From JBHYGK01 sp051859045 (GTDB taxonomy: Bacteria; Pseudomonadota; Gammaproteobacteria; Xanthomonadales; Xanthomonadaceae): a stretch of DNA of 14,887 nucleotides. The position numbers were made by a program, and so were the translations under genes. Under the pieces are notes generated by a model. It worked only from the letters and a program-made list of their open reading frames with translations. It had not been told where the DNA came from and ran no database searches. The DNA is taken from positions 1-14,887 of the forward strand of contig JBHYGK010000039.1 of the NCBI GenBank assembly GCA_051859045.1, in the 5' to 3' direction. Positions within the stretch are counted from its first letter, which is position 1; each line of letters begins with the position of its first letter. This document shows positions 1 through 7,460 of the stretch, in pieces.

Positions 1-133
1 CGGCCGCGGGCGCGGGCGCGGGCGCGGGGGCGGAGGCCGGCGTGGCCAGCGCCAGCGGCGGCGCCGCGACGGCGGCGAGCGCGGCGAGCAGCGCGAGCGC
101 GACGCGGCGGAGGGCGGGGCGATCACGGCGCAT
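1..133 (-). CDS. Secreted Ala/Pro-rich protein, N-terminal fragment
   Basis: Only the first 44 codons lie in the window; the gene continues past the left edge. The fragment starts MRRDRPALRR and runs into a long Ala/Leu/Val hydrophobic stretch (about residues 11-32), which looks like a Sec signal peptide with a possible cleavage after the ALA or ASA near residues 31-36. An Ala-Pro repeat follows (about residues 35-44), typical of a flexible periplasmic linker. The ATG lies inside the end of the upstream sigma-like gene (11-nt overlap), so the two are probably translationally coupled and functionally linked. In related genomes a DUF3106-type periplasmic protein may occupy this position, but that is recollection and cannot be tested from 44 residues. 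The start is supported by the overlap and by the signal peptide beginning directly after the basic N-terminus. Confidence 0.6.
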   Translation of the reverse strand, partial: MRRDRPALRRVALALLAALAAVAAPPLALATPASAPAPAPAPAA

Positions 134-1085
134 CGGCACCCTCCTCGCTGGCGGCGGCGCGCTCGGGCTCGGCGGTCTCCGCCAGCGGCGGCAGCGGCTC
201 GGGCAGGGTGTCGCCGTTGACCGCGAGCCAGGCCAGCAGGGCCAGCTCGTCGGCCAGCGCCGCGCCCTGCGGATCGGCGAGGCGATCGAAATCGGGATGG
301 CTCAGCACGTCGGCCTCCCCGGCCGCGACCGGCGCCGGTCGGGCCGGCGCGGGCGGCAGCGCCTCGACCACCGGCGGCCCCGGCTCGGCCAGCAGCGCGC
401 GCGTCCATTCGCCGACCGGCAGGAAGCTCGCCGCCAGCGCGATGGCGCAGGCCAGCACGCCCGCGCGCAGCGCACGCAGCAGCCAGGCCGGGGCCGGGCG
501 CTCCCGGCGCGGCGTGGCGGGCGCCTGCCCGCGCAGGGCGCGCTCGCGCTCGGCGGCCAGGTGGGCCAGGCGCGCCTCGGGCAGCGCCTTCACGCGGGCG
601 ATGGCGGCCTCGCGCAGCCCGCGCAGCGCGGCGTTGCCGGCGTGCGGCGGCTGCACCACGCCCAGCGCGCGCGCCAGCGCGAAGCGGTAGGCGGCCTCGC
701 TGACGCCCACGACCTCGGCCGCGTGGGCCATGTCGAGGCCGGCGACGAGGCGCAGCAGCAGGGCCGCGCGCGGCCCGGCGCTGAGCGCCGCCAGCGGGGC
801 GGCCGCGCCGGGGGAATGCTTGGACAGGCGGAACTCGCGCAGCTCCGGACGCCCCAGCAGCAGGTGCCAGAAGCGCAGCGCCCACGCGTTGAGCGCGACC
901 TCGCCGGCCAGCGGCGGGAACGCGTGCAGGCACGCGACCACGGCCCGCTCGGCGCGCTCGGGGTCGCCGCACTGCAGCTCCGCGAACACGAAGGCGCGCC
1001 GTTCGATGCCCCGCAGGAAGGCGGGGAGCGCGGTCTGGCCGGCGGTCGCGGCGGATCGGGGGGACGTGGGGCTGGGGGCAGGCAT
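123..1085 (-). CDS. Sigma-70-like protein with C-terminal transmembrane segment
   Basis: A 320-residue protein. Residues about 25-85 resemble sigma-factor region 2 of ECF type (aromatic-rich, ending WALRFWHLLL), and residues about 100-145 resemble region 4, with a helix-turn-helix-like run containing AAEVVGVSEAAYRFALARAL. A basic stretch (192-204) precedes one hydrophobic segment (about 203-223), then an acidic, Pro-rich tail (about 225-320). The DNA-binding part would be cytoplasmic and the tail periplasmic, unlike a normal soluble sigma factor. I chose the ATG at 1085 because the longer frame upstream is low-complexity and crosses a promoter-like motif; the Shine-Dalgarno is weak (GACGAG). 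The stop overlaps the next secreted gene, suggesting a two-gene unit. Inference: a membrane-tethered transcription regulator or degenerate sigma factor whose partner is the secreted protein. Family resemblance is moderate and no target is known. Confidence 0.7.
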   Translation of the reverse strand: MPAPSPTSPRSAATAGQTALPAFLRGIERRAFVFAELQCGDPERAERAVVACLHAFPPLAGEVALNAWALRFWHLLLGRPELREFRLSKHSPGAAAPLAALSAGPRAALLLRLVAGLDMAHAAEVVGVSEAAYRFALARALGVVQPPHAGNAALRGLREAAIARVKALPEARLAHLAAERERALRGQAPATPRRERPAPAWLLRALRAGVLACAIALAASFLPVGEWTRALLAEPGPPVVEALPPAPARPAPVAAGEADVLSHPDFDRLADPQGAALADELALLAWLAVNGDTLPEPLPPLAETAEPERAAASEEGADAP

Positions 1086-1108
1086 CGCGGGCTCGTCGTC
1101 GGACCGGG

Positions 1109-1116
1109 ATTCTAGC
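1109..1116 (-). promoter_or_regulatory. -10-like motif GCTAGAAT before the sigma-like gene
   Basis: Read on the minus strand the bases are GCTAGAAT, one mismatch from the TATAAT hexamer in its last six bases. It lies 23 nt before the ATG at 1085, giving an expected leader of about 16-17 nt. No convincing -35 hexamer is visible. The same octamer pattern precedes four other transcription units in the window, which is the main support. A GC-rich inverted repeat (arms 1115-1122 and 1136-1143, GCGGGCCC with GGGCCCGC) touches its upstream edge. Confidence 0.45.
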
Positions 1117-1399
1117 GGGCCCGGCCGCCCCGCGGGGGCCCGCCGAAAACGCTTGACGGGGCGGGCAAAGGGCGCTCCCTCAAGCGCGGCGGTGGTTCCA
1201 CGGATCGGGGTTGTGCACAGCGGCGAACGACGCCCGCCGCGGCCGCCCAACACCCCCCGAGGGGCCCGCCTTCACCCGACGCATCCACGCAAGTTATTGA
1301 TGGGAAAGCTCTATTTCAGATTGGCGAAAAAGTGTCCAAGCCGGGTCAGGGGTTGTCCTGACACGGGTGGGGGGCGGTCGGGGAGCGCTCGTCCACAGA

Positions 1400-1424
1400 C
1401 TTATCCACAGACCGTGTGGATAAG
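1400..1424. promoter_or_regulatory. Inverted pair of consensus DnaA boxes
   Basis: CTTATCCACA (1400-1409) and TGTGGATAAG (1415-1424) form a perfect 10-bp inverted repeat around the 5-nt centre GACCG. Each arm contains the strong bacterial DnaA box TTATCCACA with no mismatch. In a sequence this GC-rich, two perfect boxes so close together are unlikely to be chance. They could autoregulate or link expression of priA or the divergent gene to DnaA, or act as a DnaA-titrating or DnaA-reactivating site of the datA/DARS kind. A replication origin is less likely because no dnaA/dnaN/gyrB neighbours and no larger box cluster are present. Confidence 0.75.
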
Positions 1425-1444
1425 GGTAATTCCCATGCAAAAAC

Positions 1445-1498
1445 GGGCACTTGTCCTACCTTCGTGAGCGCCAGGGCAGCAATGACGGGCAAGTGCCC
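1445..1498. repeat. 9-bp perfect inverted repeat upstream of priA
   Basis: GGGCACTTG (1445-1453) pairs exactly with CAAGTGCCC (1490-1498), separated by 36 nt. The copies lie 42-95 nt upstream of the priA ATG. The wide spacing suits a pair of operator half-sites or a loop-forming site better than a terminator. No regulator is identified. Confidence 0.4.
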
Positions 1499-1525
1499 TC
1501 CGCCTGCCCCGGACCGGCCCCGGCG

Positions 1526-1533
1526 GCTAGACT
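1526..1533 (+). promoter_or_regulatory. -10-like motif GCTAGACT placing priA as leaderless
   Basis: GCTAGACT ends 6 nt before the priA ATG at 1540. If it is the -10 element, transcription would begin at or next to the A of the start codon, giving a leaderless mRNA. Consistent with this, no Shine-Dalgarno sequence precedes the ATG. A -35 hexamer is not recognisable. Confidence 0.5.
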
Positions 1534-1539
1534 GCGGGC

Positions 1540-3732
1540 ATGCCTGACGCCCCCGCCGACGTGCTGCGGCTCGCCCTGCCGCTGCCCCTGCCGCGCCTGT
1601 TCGACTACCGCCCGCCGCCCGGCGTCGCCGCCACCGCGGCGCTGGTGGGCGTCCGCGCGCGGGTGCCGTTCGGCTCGCGCGAGCTGGTGGGGGTCGTCGC
1701 CGAGGTCGGCCCGCCGGCCCCCGACGCGCCCGAGGCCCGCGCGGCGCTGGCGATCCTCGATCCCGCCCCGCTGCTCGAAGGCGAGCTGCTGGCCAGCCTG
1801 CGCTGGGCGGCACGCTACTACCACGCCCCGCTGGGCGAGGTGCTCGCCACCGCGCTGCCGGCGCCGCTGCGCCAGGGCGAGCCGCTGCCCGACACCCACG
1901 CCTGGGCCTGGCGGCTGACCGCCGAGGGCGAGGCCGGGCGCGCCCGCCTGCGCGCCGGCAGCCGCACCCGCCTGCTGGCCGAGCGCCTGGCCGCCGCCGG
2001 CGCCCTCGACGAGGATGCGCTCGACGACACGCTGGAGGACTGGCGGGCCGCGGCCCGCGCGCTGGCCAAGCGCGGCCTCGCCGAGCGCCTCGCGGTGCCC
2101 GCCGCCGCCCACGCCCCCGCGCCCGCCGACGGCCCCGCCCTGAACGCCGAGCAGGCCGCCGCCATCGCCGCGATCGAGGCCGGCCACGACCGCTTCCATC
2201 CGGTGCTGCTGGAGGGCGTGACCGGCAGCGGCAAGACCGAGGTCTACCTCGCCGCGATCGCCGCCTGCCTCGCCCGCGGCCGCCAGGCCCTGGTGCTGGT
2301 CCCCGAGATCGGGCTCACCCCGCAGACGCTGCGGCGCTTCCGCGCCCGCCTCGGCGTGCCGGTGCACGCGCTGCACTCGGGCCTCGCGGACGGCGAGCGC
2401 GCGCGCACCTGGGCGGCGTTCGCGCGCGGCGAGGCGCGGGTGCTGGTGGGCACGCGCTCGGCGGTGTTCACCCCGCTGCCCGAGGCCGGGCTGATCGTCG
2501 TCGACGAGGAGCACGACGGCTCCTACAAGCAGCAGGACGGCCTGCGCTACTCGGCGCGCGACCTCGCGCTGGTGCGCGGCCAGGCGCTGGGCGTGCCGGT
2601 GCTGCTGGGCAGCGCCACGCCGGCGCTCGAGACCCTGCACAAGGCCCACGCCGGCCGGTTCGCGCACCTGCGGCTGTCGAAGCGCGCCGGCGAGGCGCGG
2701 GCGCCGGCGGTGCGCGTCATCGACGTGCGCAAGCGCCCGCTCGAGCACGGCCTGTCGGCCCCCCTGCTCGAGGCGGTGGCGGCCTGCGTCGCGCGCGGCG
2801 AGCAGGCGCTGGTGTTCCGCAACCGCCGCGGCTACGCGCCGGTGCTGCTGTGCCATGACTGCGGCTGGAGCGCGCAGTGCGCGCGCTGCGACGCGCCGAT
2901 GACGGTGCACGCGCGCGGCGGCCGGCTGGTCTGCCACCACTGCGGCGCCCGCGCCACCGCGCCGCCGGCCTGCCCGGACTGCGGCAGCCTCGCGCTGATG
3001 CCCCAGGGCGCGGGCACCGAGCGCCTCGAGGACGCCCTCGCCGAGCGCTTCCCGGGGACCACCCTGCTGCGCGTGGACAGCGAGAGCACCCGCCGCCGCG
3101 ACGGCCTCGAGCGCCTGCTCGCCACGCTCGGCGACGGCGCCGGCATCCTCGTCGGCACCCAGATGCTGGCCAAGGGCCACGACCTGCCGCGGCTGACGCT
3201 GGTGGCGGTCGTGGGCGTCGACGAGGGCCTGTTCTCCTCGGACTTCCGGGCGCCCGAGCGCCTGGCCCAGCTGCTGATCCAGGTGGCCGGGCGGGCCGGC
3301 CGGGCCGAGCGCCCGGGCGAGGTGCTGCTGCAGACCCACCACCCGGAGCATCCGCTGCTGACGACCCTGCTGCAGGGCGGCTACCAGGCCTTCGCGGCGC
3401 TCGAGCTGGCGCAGCGCGAGGCCGCGGGCTTCCCGCCGTTCGCGCACCTGGCGCTGCTGCGCGCCGAGGCCCAGGACGAGGCCGCGTGGCGCGCCTTCCT
3501 CGGCGCCGCGCGCGCGCTGCTGCCCGCCGAGCCCGCGCTGCGCGTGCATGGCCCGCTGGCCGCGCCGATGCCGCGCCGCGCCGGTCGCGCCCGCGGCCAG
3601 CTGCTGCTGGCCAGCGCGCAGCGGCCGCACCTGCAGGCCCGGCTGGGGGAGTGGGTGGCGCGGCTGCACGCGCTGCCCGAGGCCCGCAAGGTGCGCTGGT
3701 CGCTCGACGTCGACCCGCTCGACCTGTTCTGA
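1540..3732 (+). CDS. priA: Primosomal protein N' (replication restart helicase PriA)
   Basis: PriA recognises abandoned replication forks and D-loops, unwinds the lagging arm with 3'-5' polarity and loads the primosome so that DnaB can return. The 730-residue protein has the family length. Residues 1-105 form the 3'-DNA-binding domain, beginning LRLALPLPLPRLFDYRPP. The helicase core has Walker A GVTGSGKT (226-233), motif Ia around VPEIGLTP (254-261), the DEEH Walker B box (322-325), GSATP (357-361) and motif VI QVAGRAGR (581-588). All eight zinc-binding cysteines are present (C438, C441, C447, C450, C465, C468, C478, C481). The start matches the usual N-terminus; an earlier in-frame start is not needed. 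It stands alone, converging on rpoH, with a nested hairpin after the stop. The nearby DnaA-box pair invites a link to initiation control, which is inference. Confidence 0.97.
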   Translation: MPDAPADVLRLALPLPLPRLFDYRPPPGVAATAALVGVRARVPFGSRELVGVVAEVGPPAPDAPEARAALAILDPAPLLEGELLASLRWAARYYHAPLGEVLATALPAPLRQGEPLPDTHAWAWRLTAEGEAGRARLRAGSRTRLLAERLAAAGALDEDALDDTLEDWRAAARALAKRGLAERLAVPAAAHAPAPADGPALNAEQAAAIAAIEAGHDRFHPVLLEGVTGSGKTEVYLAAIAACLARGRQALVLVPEIGLTPQTLRRFRARLGVPVHALHSGLADGERARTWAAFARGEARVLVGTRSAVFTPLPEAGLIVVDEEHDGSYKQQDGLRYSARDLALVRGQALGVPVLLGSATPALETLHKAHAGRFAHLRLSKRAGEARAPAVRVIDVRKRPLEHGLSAPLLEAVAACVARGEQALVFRNRRGYAPVLLCHDCGWSAQCARCDAPMTVHARGGRLVCHHCGARATAPPACPDCGSLALMPQGAGTERLEDALAERFPGTTLLRVDSESTRRRDGLERLLATLGDGAGILVGTQMLAKGHDLPRLTLVAVVGVDEGLFSSDFRAPERLAQLLIQVAGRAGRAERPGEVLLQTHHPEHPLLTTLLQGGYQAFAALELAQREAAGFPPFAHLALLRAEAQDEAAWRAFLGAARALLPAEPALRVHGPLAAPMPRRAGRARGQLLLASAQRPHLQARLGEWVARLHALPEARKVRWSLDVDPLDLF

Positions 3733-3805
3733 GCCGCGCCGCCGGGCGCACGAACGCCGACGGCCCCGTCTCCGTGGCCGTCGGGGGTGAGCGCGGCGGC
3801 GTGGC
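3733..3805. terminator. Nested hairpin between convergent priA and rpoH
   Basis: The inner stem CCGACGGCC (3757-3765) pairs perfectly with GGCCGTCGG (3776-3784) around a 10-nt loop. The outer arms GCCGCGCCGCC (3733-3743) and GGCGGCGTGGC (3795-3805) pair with one mismatch and lie directly against the ends of both genes. Neither strand has a good T-tract, so it may act as a bidirectional hairpin terminator or as 3'-end protection. Confidence 0.55.
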
Positions 3806-4681
<876 letters not shown>

Positions 4682-4687
4682 GGGGGG

Positions 4688-4695
4688 ACTCTAGC
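4688..4695 (-). promoter_or_regulatory. -10-like motif GCTAGAGT before rpoH
   Basis: On the minus strand GCTAGAGT is followed by six C residues and the ATG at 4681. Spacing predicts initiation at the start codon itself. No good -35 partner is seen 16-18 nt upstream. A second CTAG lies nearby at 4702-4705 within CCTAGG. Confidence 0.45.
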
Positions 4696-4723
4696 ACTCG
4701 CCTAGGGGGACTGCTAAAGCGCC

Positions 4724-4750
4724 CGGAAGTTCCGCAGTGTTCCGCCGGAA
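4724..4750 (-). promoter_or_regulatory. Sigma-E-like -35 GGAACTT and palindromes upstream of rpoH
   Basis: The minus strand has GGAACTT (bases 4733-4727), identical to the -35 consensus of RpoE-type sigma factors, followed 15 nt later by GTC, a partial match to the -10 GTCTAA or TCTGA. A second GGAAC lies at 4743-4739, about one helical turn away. The bases also form two small palindromes, CGGAA-G-TTCCG (4724-4734) and TTCCG-C-CGGAA (4740-4750). E. coli rpoH is known to have an RpoE-dependent promoter, so the location fits; the -10 half is weak. Confidence 0.4.
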
Positions 4751-4832
4751 GGACGTCGACCCGATCTTGGGCCAGCGGCATCCCATTCAAGGGGTGCCAG
4801 ACGTCAGGGTGGCCAGTGTGCCCGGACGGGGG

Positions 4833-5582
4833 TTAAGCCGGCGTCGGGGCGGCCAGGAAGGCGTCCCAGCGGGCCTGGGCCTCGGGCAGGGGCGGCAGGC
4901 CCCAGTCGATCGGGGCCTGGCGGGCCCCCTGCAGCCAGCGGTTGGCCGCCGAGAAGTGGCCGCAGCCGAGGAAGCCGCGGTGCGCCGACAGCGGCGAGGG
5001 ATGCGGGGCGCGCAGCAGGCAGTGCCGCCGCGGGTCGAGCAGCTTGCCCTTGGCCTGGGCGTAGGCCCCCCAGAGCATGAACACCAGGCCCTCGCGCTCG
5101 GCGTCCAGGGCCCGGACCACGTCGTCGGTGAAGCCTTCCCAGCCCTTCTTCTGGTGGCTGCCGGCGCGCCCGGCCTCGACCGAGAGCACCGCGTTGAGCA
5201 GCAGCACGCCCTGGTCGGCCCAGTGCAGCAGGCAGCCGTGGCGGGGGCGGGGCCGGCCGAGGTCGCGCTCGATCTCGGCGAAGATGTTCTGCAGCGACGG
5301 CGGCACCGGCACCCCCGGCGGCACCGAGAAGCTCAGGCCGTGGGCCTGGCCGGGCCCGTGGTAGGGGTCCTGGCCGAGGATCACCACCCGCACCCGGTCG
5401 AACGGGGTGGCGTCGAGGGCGGCGAAGAGCTGCCGCGCCGGCGGGAAGACCTGCTTGCCGTGGGCGCGCTCGGCGCGCAGGAAGGCGCCCAGCGCGGCCA
5501 TCTCGGGACCCTGCAGGCGCTCGCCGAGGCGGGCCTTCCAGCCCGGCTCGAGGCGGATCCGGTCGGCGCCGGGCTCGCTCAT
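4833..5582 (-). CDS. ung: Uracil-DNA glycosylase
   Basis: Removes uracil from DNA, starting base-excision repair of deaminated cytosine, which matters in a GC-rich genome. The 249-residue protein is slightly longer than the usual 220-230. Family-1 motifs are intact: the water-activating loop GQDPYHGPGQAHGLSFSV (70-87, catalytic D72), the pyrimidine-recognition Asn in LLLN (N130), SHQKKGWEGFTD (142-153) and the minor-groove intercalation loop HPSPLSAHRGFLG (194-206, catalytic H194). The ATG lies 23 nt after the stop of the response-regulator gene, and all upstream genes to gspF face the same way, so ung is probably the last gene of that transcript. No strong Shine-Dalgarno is visible, nor a clear terminator in the 151 nt beyond the TAA stop. 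Confidence 0.97.
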   Translation of the reverse strand: MSEPGADRIRLEPGWKARLGERLQGPEMAALGAFLRAERAHGKQVFPPARQLFAALDATPFDRVRVVILGQDPYHGPGQAHGLSFSVPPGVPVPPSLQNIFAEIERDLGRPRPRHGCLLHWADQGVLLLNAVLSVEAGRAGSHQKKGWEGFTDDVVRALDAEREGLVFMLWGAYAQAKGKLLDPRRHCLLRAPHPSPLSAHRGFLGCGHFSAANRWLQGARQAPIDWGLPPLPEAQARWDAFLAAPTPA

Positions 5583-5605
5583 CGGGCGGGCCTGGTCATC
5601 AGGGC

Positions 5606-6457
5606 TCAGGCGCCGGCGTCGGCGACCCGCAGCCGCATCATCCGGCCCACGCGGAGCTGGAACAGCAGCTTGGTGACCAGCAGGCGCTCCTCGATGGGCT
5701 TCTGCACCAGGTCGTTGGCGCCGGCCTTGATCAGCGCGCTCTGGTTGGCCGGGTTGGCGTCGCCGGTCATCACCAGCACCGGCAGCTGCGCCTTGGCGTA
5801 GCCGTACTCGCGGCGGATCTTGGCCACCAGGTCGAGGCCGGAGAGCTCGCCCTTGAGGTAGACGTCGGTCAGCACGACGTCGGGGCCGGGCGCGCGGCCC
5901 TGCTCGCGGGCCATGTCGAGGTGGGCCAGCGCGTCCTCGACGCTGGGCGCGTGGGTCACGGCCAGGCCGTGCTTCTCCATCATGCGGCGGGTGGCGGCGG
6001 CCACCACGCGGCTGTCCTCGACGTACAGCACCTCGCCGCCGGGCTCGCCCTCGGGGTGCACGTAGCCGCGGATGAAGGCCGACAGCGCCTCGTAGCCCAT
6101 CGACTTGTCGAAGTAGTCGGTGACGTCGTCGGTGAAGCTGCGGTTGACCAGGCGCTCCTGGACGTCGCCGGAGACCACGATGATGGGGATGTAGGCCTGC
6201 GGGGTGTGCTCGCGGATGTAGCGTGCGAGCTCGAGCCCGTCCTGGTCGGGCAGCGACAGCGCCGTGGTGACCAGGTTGACCGCGCCGGCGTGCAGCGCGG
6301 CGCGCGCCTCCTCGGCGGTGGCGCAGCCGATCAGCTCGACGTCCGGCAGGTCGCGGCGCAGCACGCCTTCGATGAGCCGGCGCACGACCTTGGACCCGTC
6401 CACGACCATGATGCGCGGCGTGTCGGTGTCGAGGTGGCGGAAGCTGGGGGTGGCCAT
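5606..6457 (-). CDS. Dual-receiver response regulator, first receiver degenerate
   Basis: A 283-residue protein of two CheY-like receiver domains and no recognised output domain. The second domain (about 141-265) is complete: acidic pair E147/D148, phosphoacceptor D198 in VVLTDV, T231 in VMTGD and K253 in QKP. The first (about 13-133) keeps D20, S96 and K118 but has Ala66 in NLVTTALSLP where the phosphorylated Asp belongs, so it should not be phosphorylated. The start has GAGG 7 nt upstream and the ATG comes one base after the ftsX stop, implying coupled translation. The C-terminal helix (about 258-278, basic and amphipathic) could mediate protein contact. No partner kinase is nearby. It may act by protein-protein interaction, perhaps as a phosphorelay sink or a division-linked regulator; that is inference. 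Confidence 0.85.
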   Translation of the reverse strand: MATPSFRHLDTDTPRIMVVDGSKVVRRLIEGVLRRDLPDVELIGCATAEEARAALHAGAVNLVTTALSLPDQDGLELARYIREHTPQAYIPIIVVSGDVQERLVNRSFTDDVTDYFDKSMGYEALSAFIRGYVHPEGEPGGEVLYVEDSRVVAAATRRMMEKHGLAVTHAPSVEDALAHLDMAREQGRAPGPDVVLTDVYLKGELSGLDLVAKIRREYGYAKAQLPVLVMTGDANPANQSALIKAGANDLVQKPIEERLLVTKLLFQLRVGRMMRLRVADAGA

Positions 6458-6458
6458 G

Positions 6459-7460
6459 TCAGACCTCGGTGGGGCGGGTACGCCGCAGATGATGCCCGGT
6501 CGCGAGCCATGCGCCCAGCCAACCGAGGGCCACAGCCGCCGCGACGACCGCGGCGCTGCCCGCGGCGCCGAAGCCCGCGAGGGCGAAATCGCCGCCGTAG
6601 CTGGCCACCAGGCGCGACAGCGGGCCCTGCAGCGCCCGCGCGCACAGCCACAGCAGCGCCAGCGCCAGGGCGCCGGCGGCCGCGCCGTACCAGGCGCCGA
6701 GGTAGAGGAAGGGCCGGCGCACGAAGCCGTCGGTGGCGCCGAGCAGCTGCAGCACCGCGATCTCCTCGGCGCGCGACTGGATGTCCAGGCGCACCGTGTT
6801 GCCCACCACCAGCAGCACCCCGAGGCCCAGCAGGCCGGCGACGACCGCGCCCAGGCGCTCGCCGAAGTCCAGCCAGGCGCCCAGCCGCGCGCGCCAGGCG
6901 GCGTCGTCCTGCACCTGCTCGGCCTCGGCCAGCGCGCCGAGCCGCTCGGCGAGCGCGGCGCCCGCGGCCAGCCCGGCCGCGCCGCCGGCCTCGCCGTCGG
7001 GCACCACCACCAGCACGGCCGGCAGCGGATTGCCCTCCAGCAGGTCGAGCGCGCCGGCCAGCTCGCTCATCCGGCGGAACTCCTCGAGCCCCTCGTCCGG
7101 GCTGCGCACGTCGACGGCGGCGACGCCCGGCCAGGCGGCGACCTCCCCGGCCAGCGCGGTGGCGCGCGCCAGGTCGACCTCGTGGCGCAGGTACACCGAG
7201 ACCTCGCGCGCCTCGCGCACGCTGCCGGAGAAGCGCTCGAGGTTGGCCATCGCCAGCAGCAGGCCCAGCGGCAGCGCGATCGCGATGGCCATGACCCCGA
7301 CCGTGAGCAGCGTGGCCAGCGGGCGCGAGGCCGCGCGGCCGGCGCTCGACACCAGCCCGTGCAGGTGCTGCTCGCGCCAGGCGCGCAGGGCGCCGCCGAC
7401 GCCGCCGCGCGGGGCGACGCGGGCGGCGGGGGCGGCCGGTTCGCGCGGGGCGGCGCTCAT
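6459..7460 (-). CDS. ftsX: Cell division protein FtsX (ABC permease-like)
   Basis: Membrane partner of FtsE at the divisome; together they activate periplasmic cell-wall hydrolases (through EnvC in E. coli) rather than transporting a substrate. The 333 residues show a cytoplasmic N-terminus (1-47), TM1 about 48-71, a periplasmic domain (about 72-203, including REVSVYLRHEVD and the AWPGVAAVDVRSPDEGLEEF strand-helix), TM2 about 205-223, a cytoplasmic loop with RLDIQSRAEEIAVLQLLGAT (224-243) that should contact FtsE, TM3 about 252-275 and TM4 about 300-321. The ATG overlaps the ftsE stop by 4 nt (ATGA), and the stop is one base from the next ATG, so ftsE, ftsX and the regulator are translated as a block. 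Confidence 0.95.
   Translation of the reverse strand: MSAAPREPAAPAARVAPRGGVGGALRAWREQHLHGLVSSAGRAASRPLATLLTVGVMAIAIALPLGLLLAMANLERFSGSVREAREVSVYLRHEVDLARATALAGEVAAWPGVAAVDVRSPDEGLEEFRRMSELAGALDLLEGNPLPAVLVVVPDGEAGGAAGLAAGAALAERLGALAEAEQVQDDAAWRARLGAWLDFGERLGAVVAGLLGLGVLLVVGNTVRLDIQSRAEEIAVLQLLGATDGFVRRPFLYLGAWYGAAAGALALALLWLCARALQGPLSRLVASYGGDFALAGFGAAGSAAVVAAAVALGWLGAWLATGHHLRRTRPTEV

Larger units (their letters stand above)
1086..1539. other. Divergent intergenic region between sigma-like gene and priA
   Basis: This 454-nt stretch has no convincing gene. Its middle (about 1290-1340 and 1400-1445) is clearly less GC-rich than its surroundings, with runs such as GAAAAAG and TTATTGATGGG. It holds a GCTAGAAT motif for the leftward gene, a GCTAGACT motif for priA, a perfect inverted pair of DnaA-box consensus sequences (1400-1424), weaker box-like sequences at 1211-1219 (TTGTGCACA) and 1389-1397 (TCGTCCACA), a short hairpin GTCAGG/CCTGAC (1345-1350, 1357-1362) and a 9-bp inverted repeat (1445-1498). 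A 55-codon open stretch beginning near 1299 lacks a ribosome-binding site and recognisable content, so I do not call it. Confidence 0.7.

Noticed and set aside
1290..1450. Chromosomal replication origin
   Set aside because: Only two perfect DnaA boxes are present, with no dnaA, dnaN, recF, gyrB or rpmH neighbours and no clear AT-rich unwinding element, so a regulatory or titration site is the better reading.
1299..1467. Small plus-strand gene of about 55 codons before priA
   Set aside because: It lacks a ribosome-binding site, overlaps the DnaA-box dyad and has no recognisable content.
1456..3669. Long minus-strand open frame across priA
   Set aside because: Its product is Gln/Arg/Gly/Ala-rich with no motif, as expected for the antisense of GC-rich codons; priA explains the region fully.
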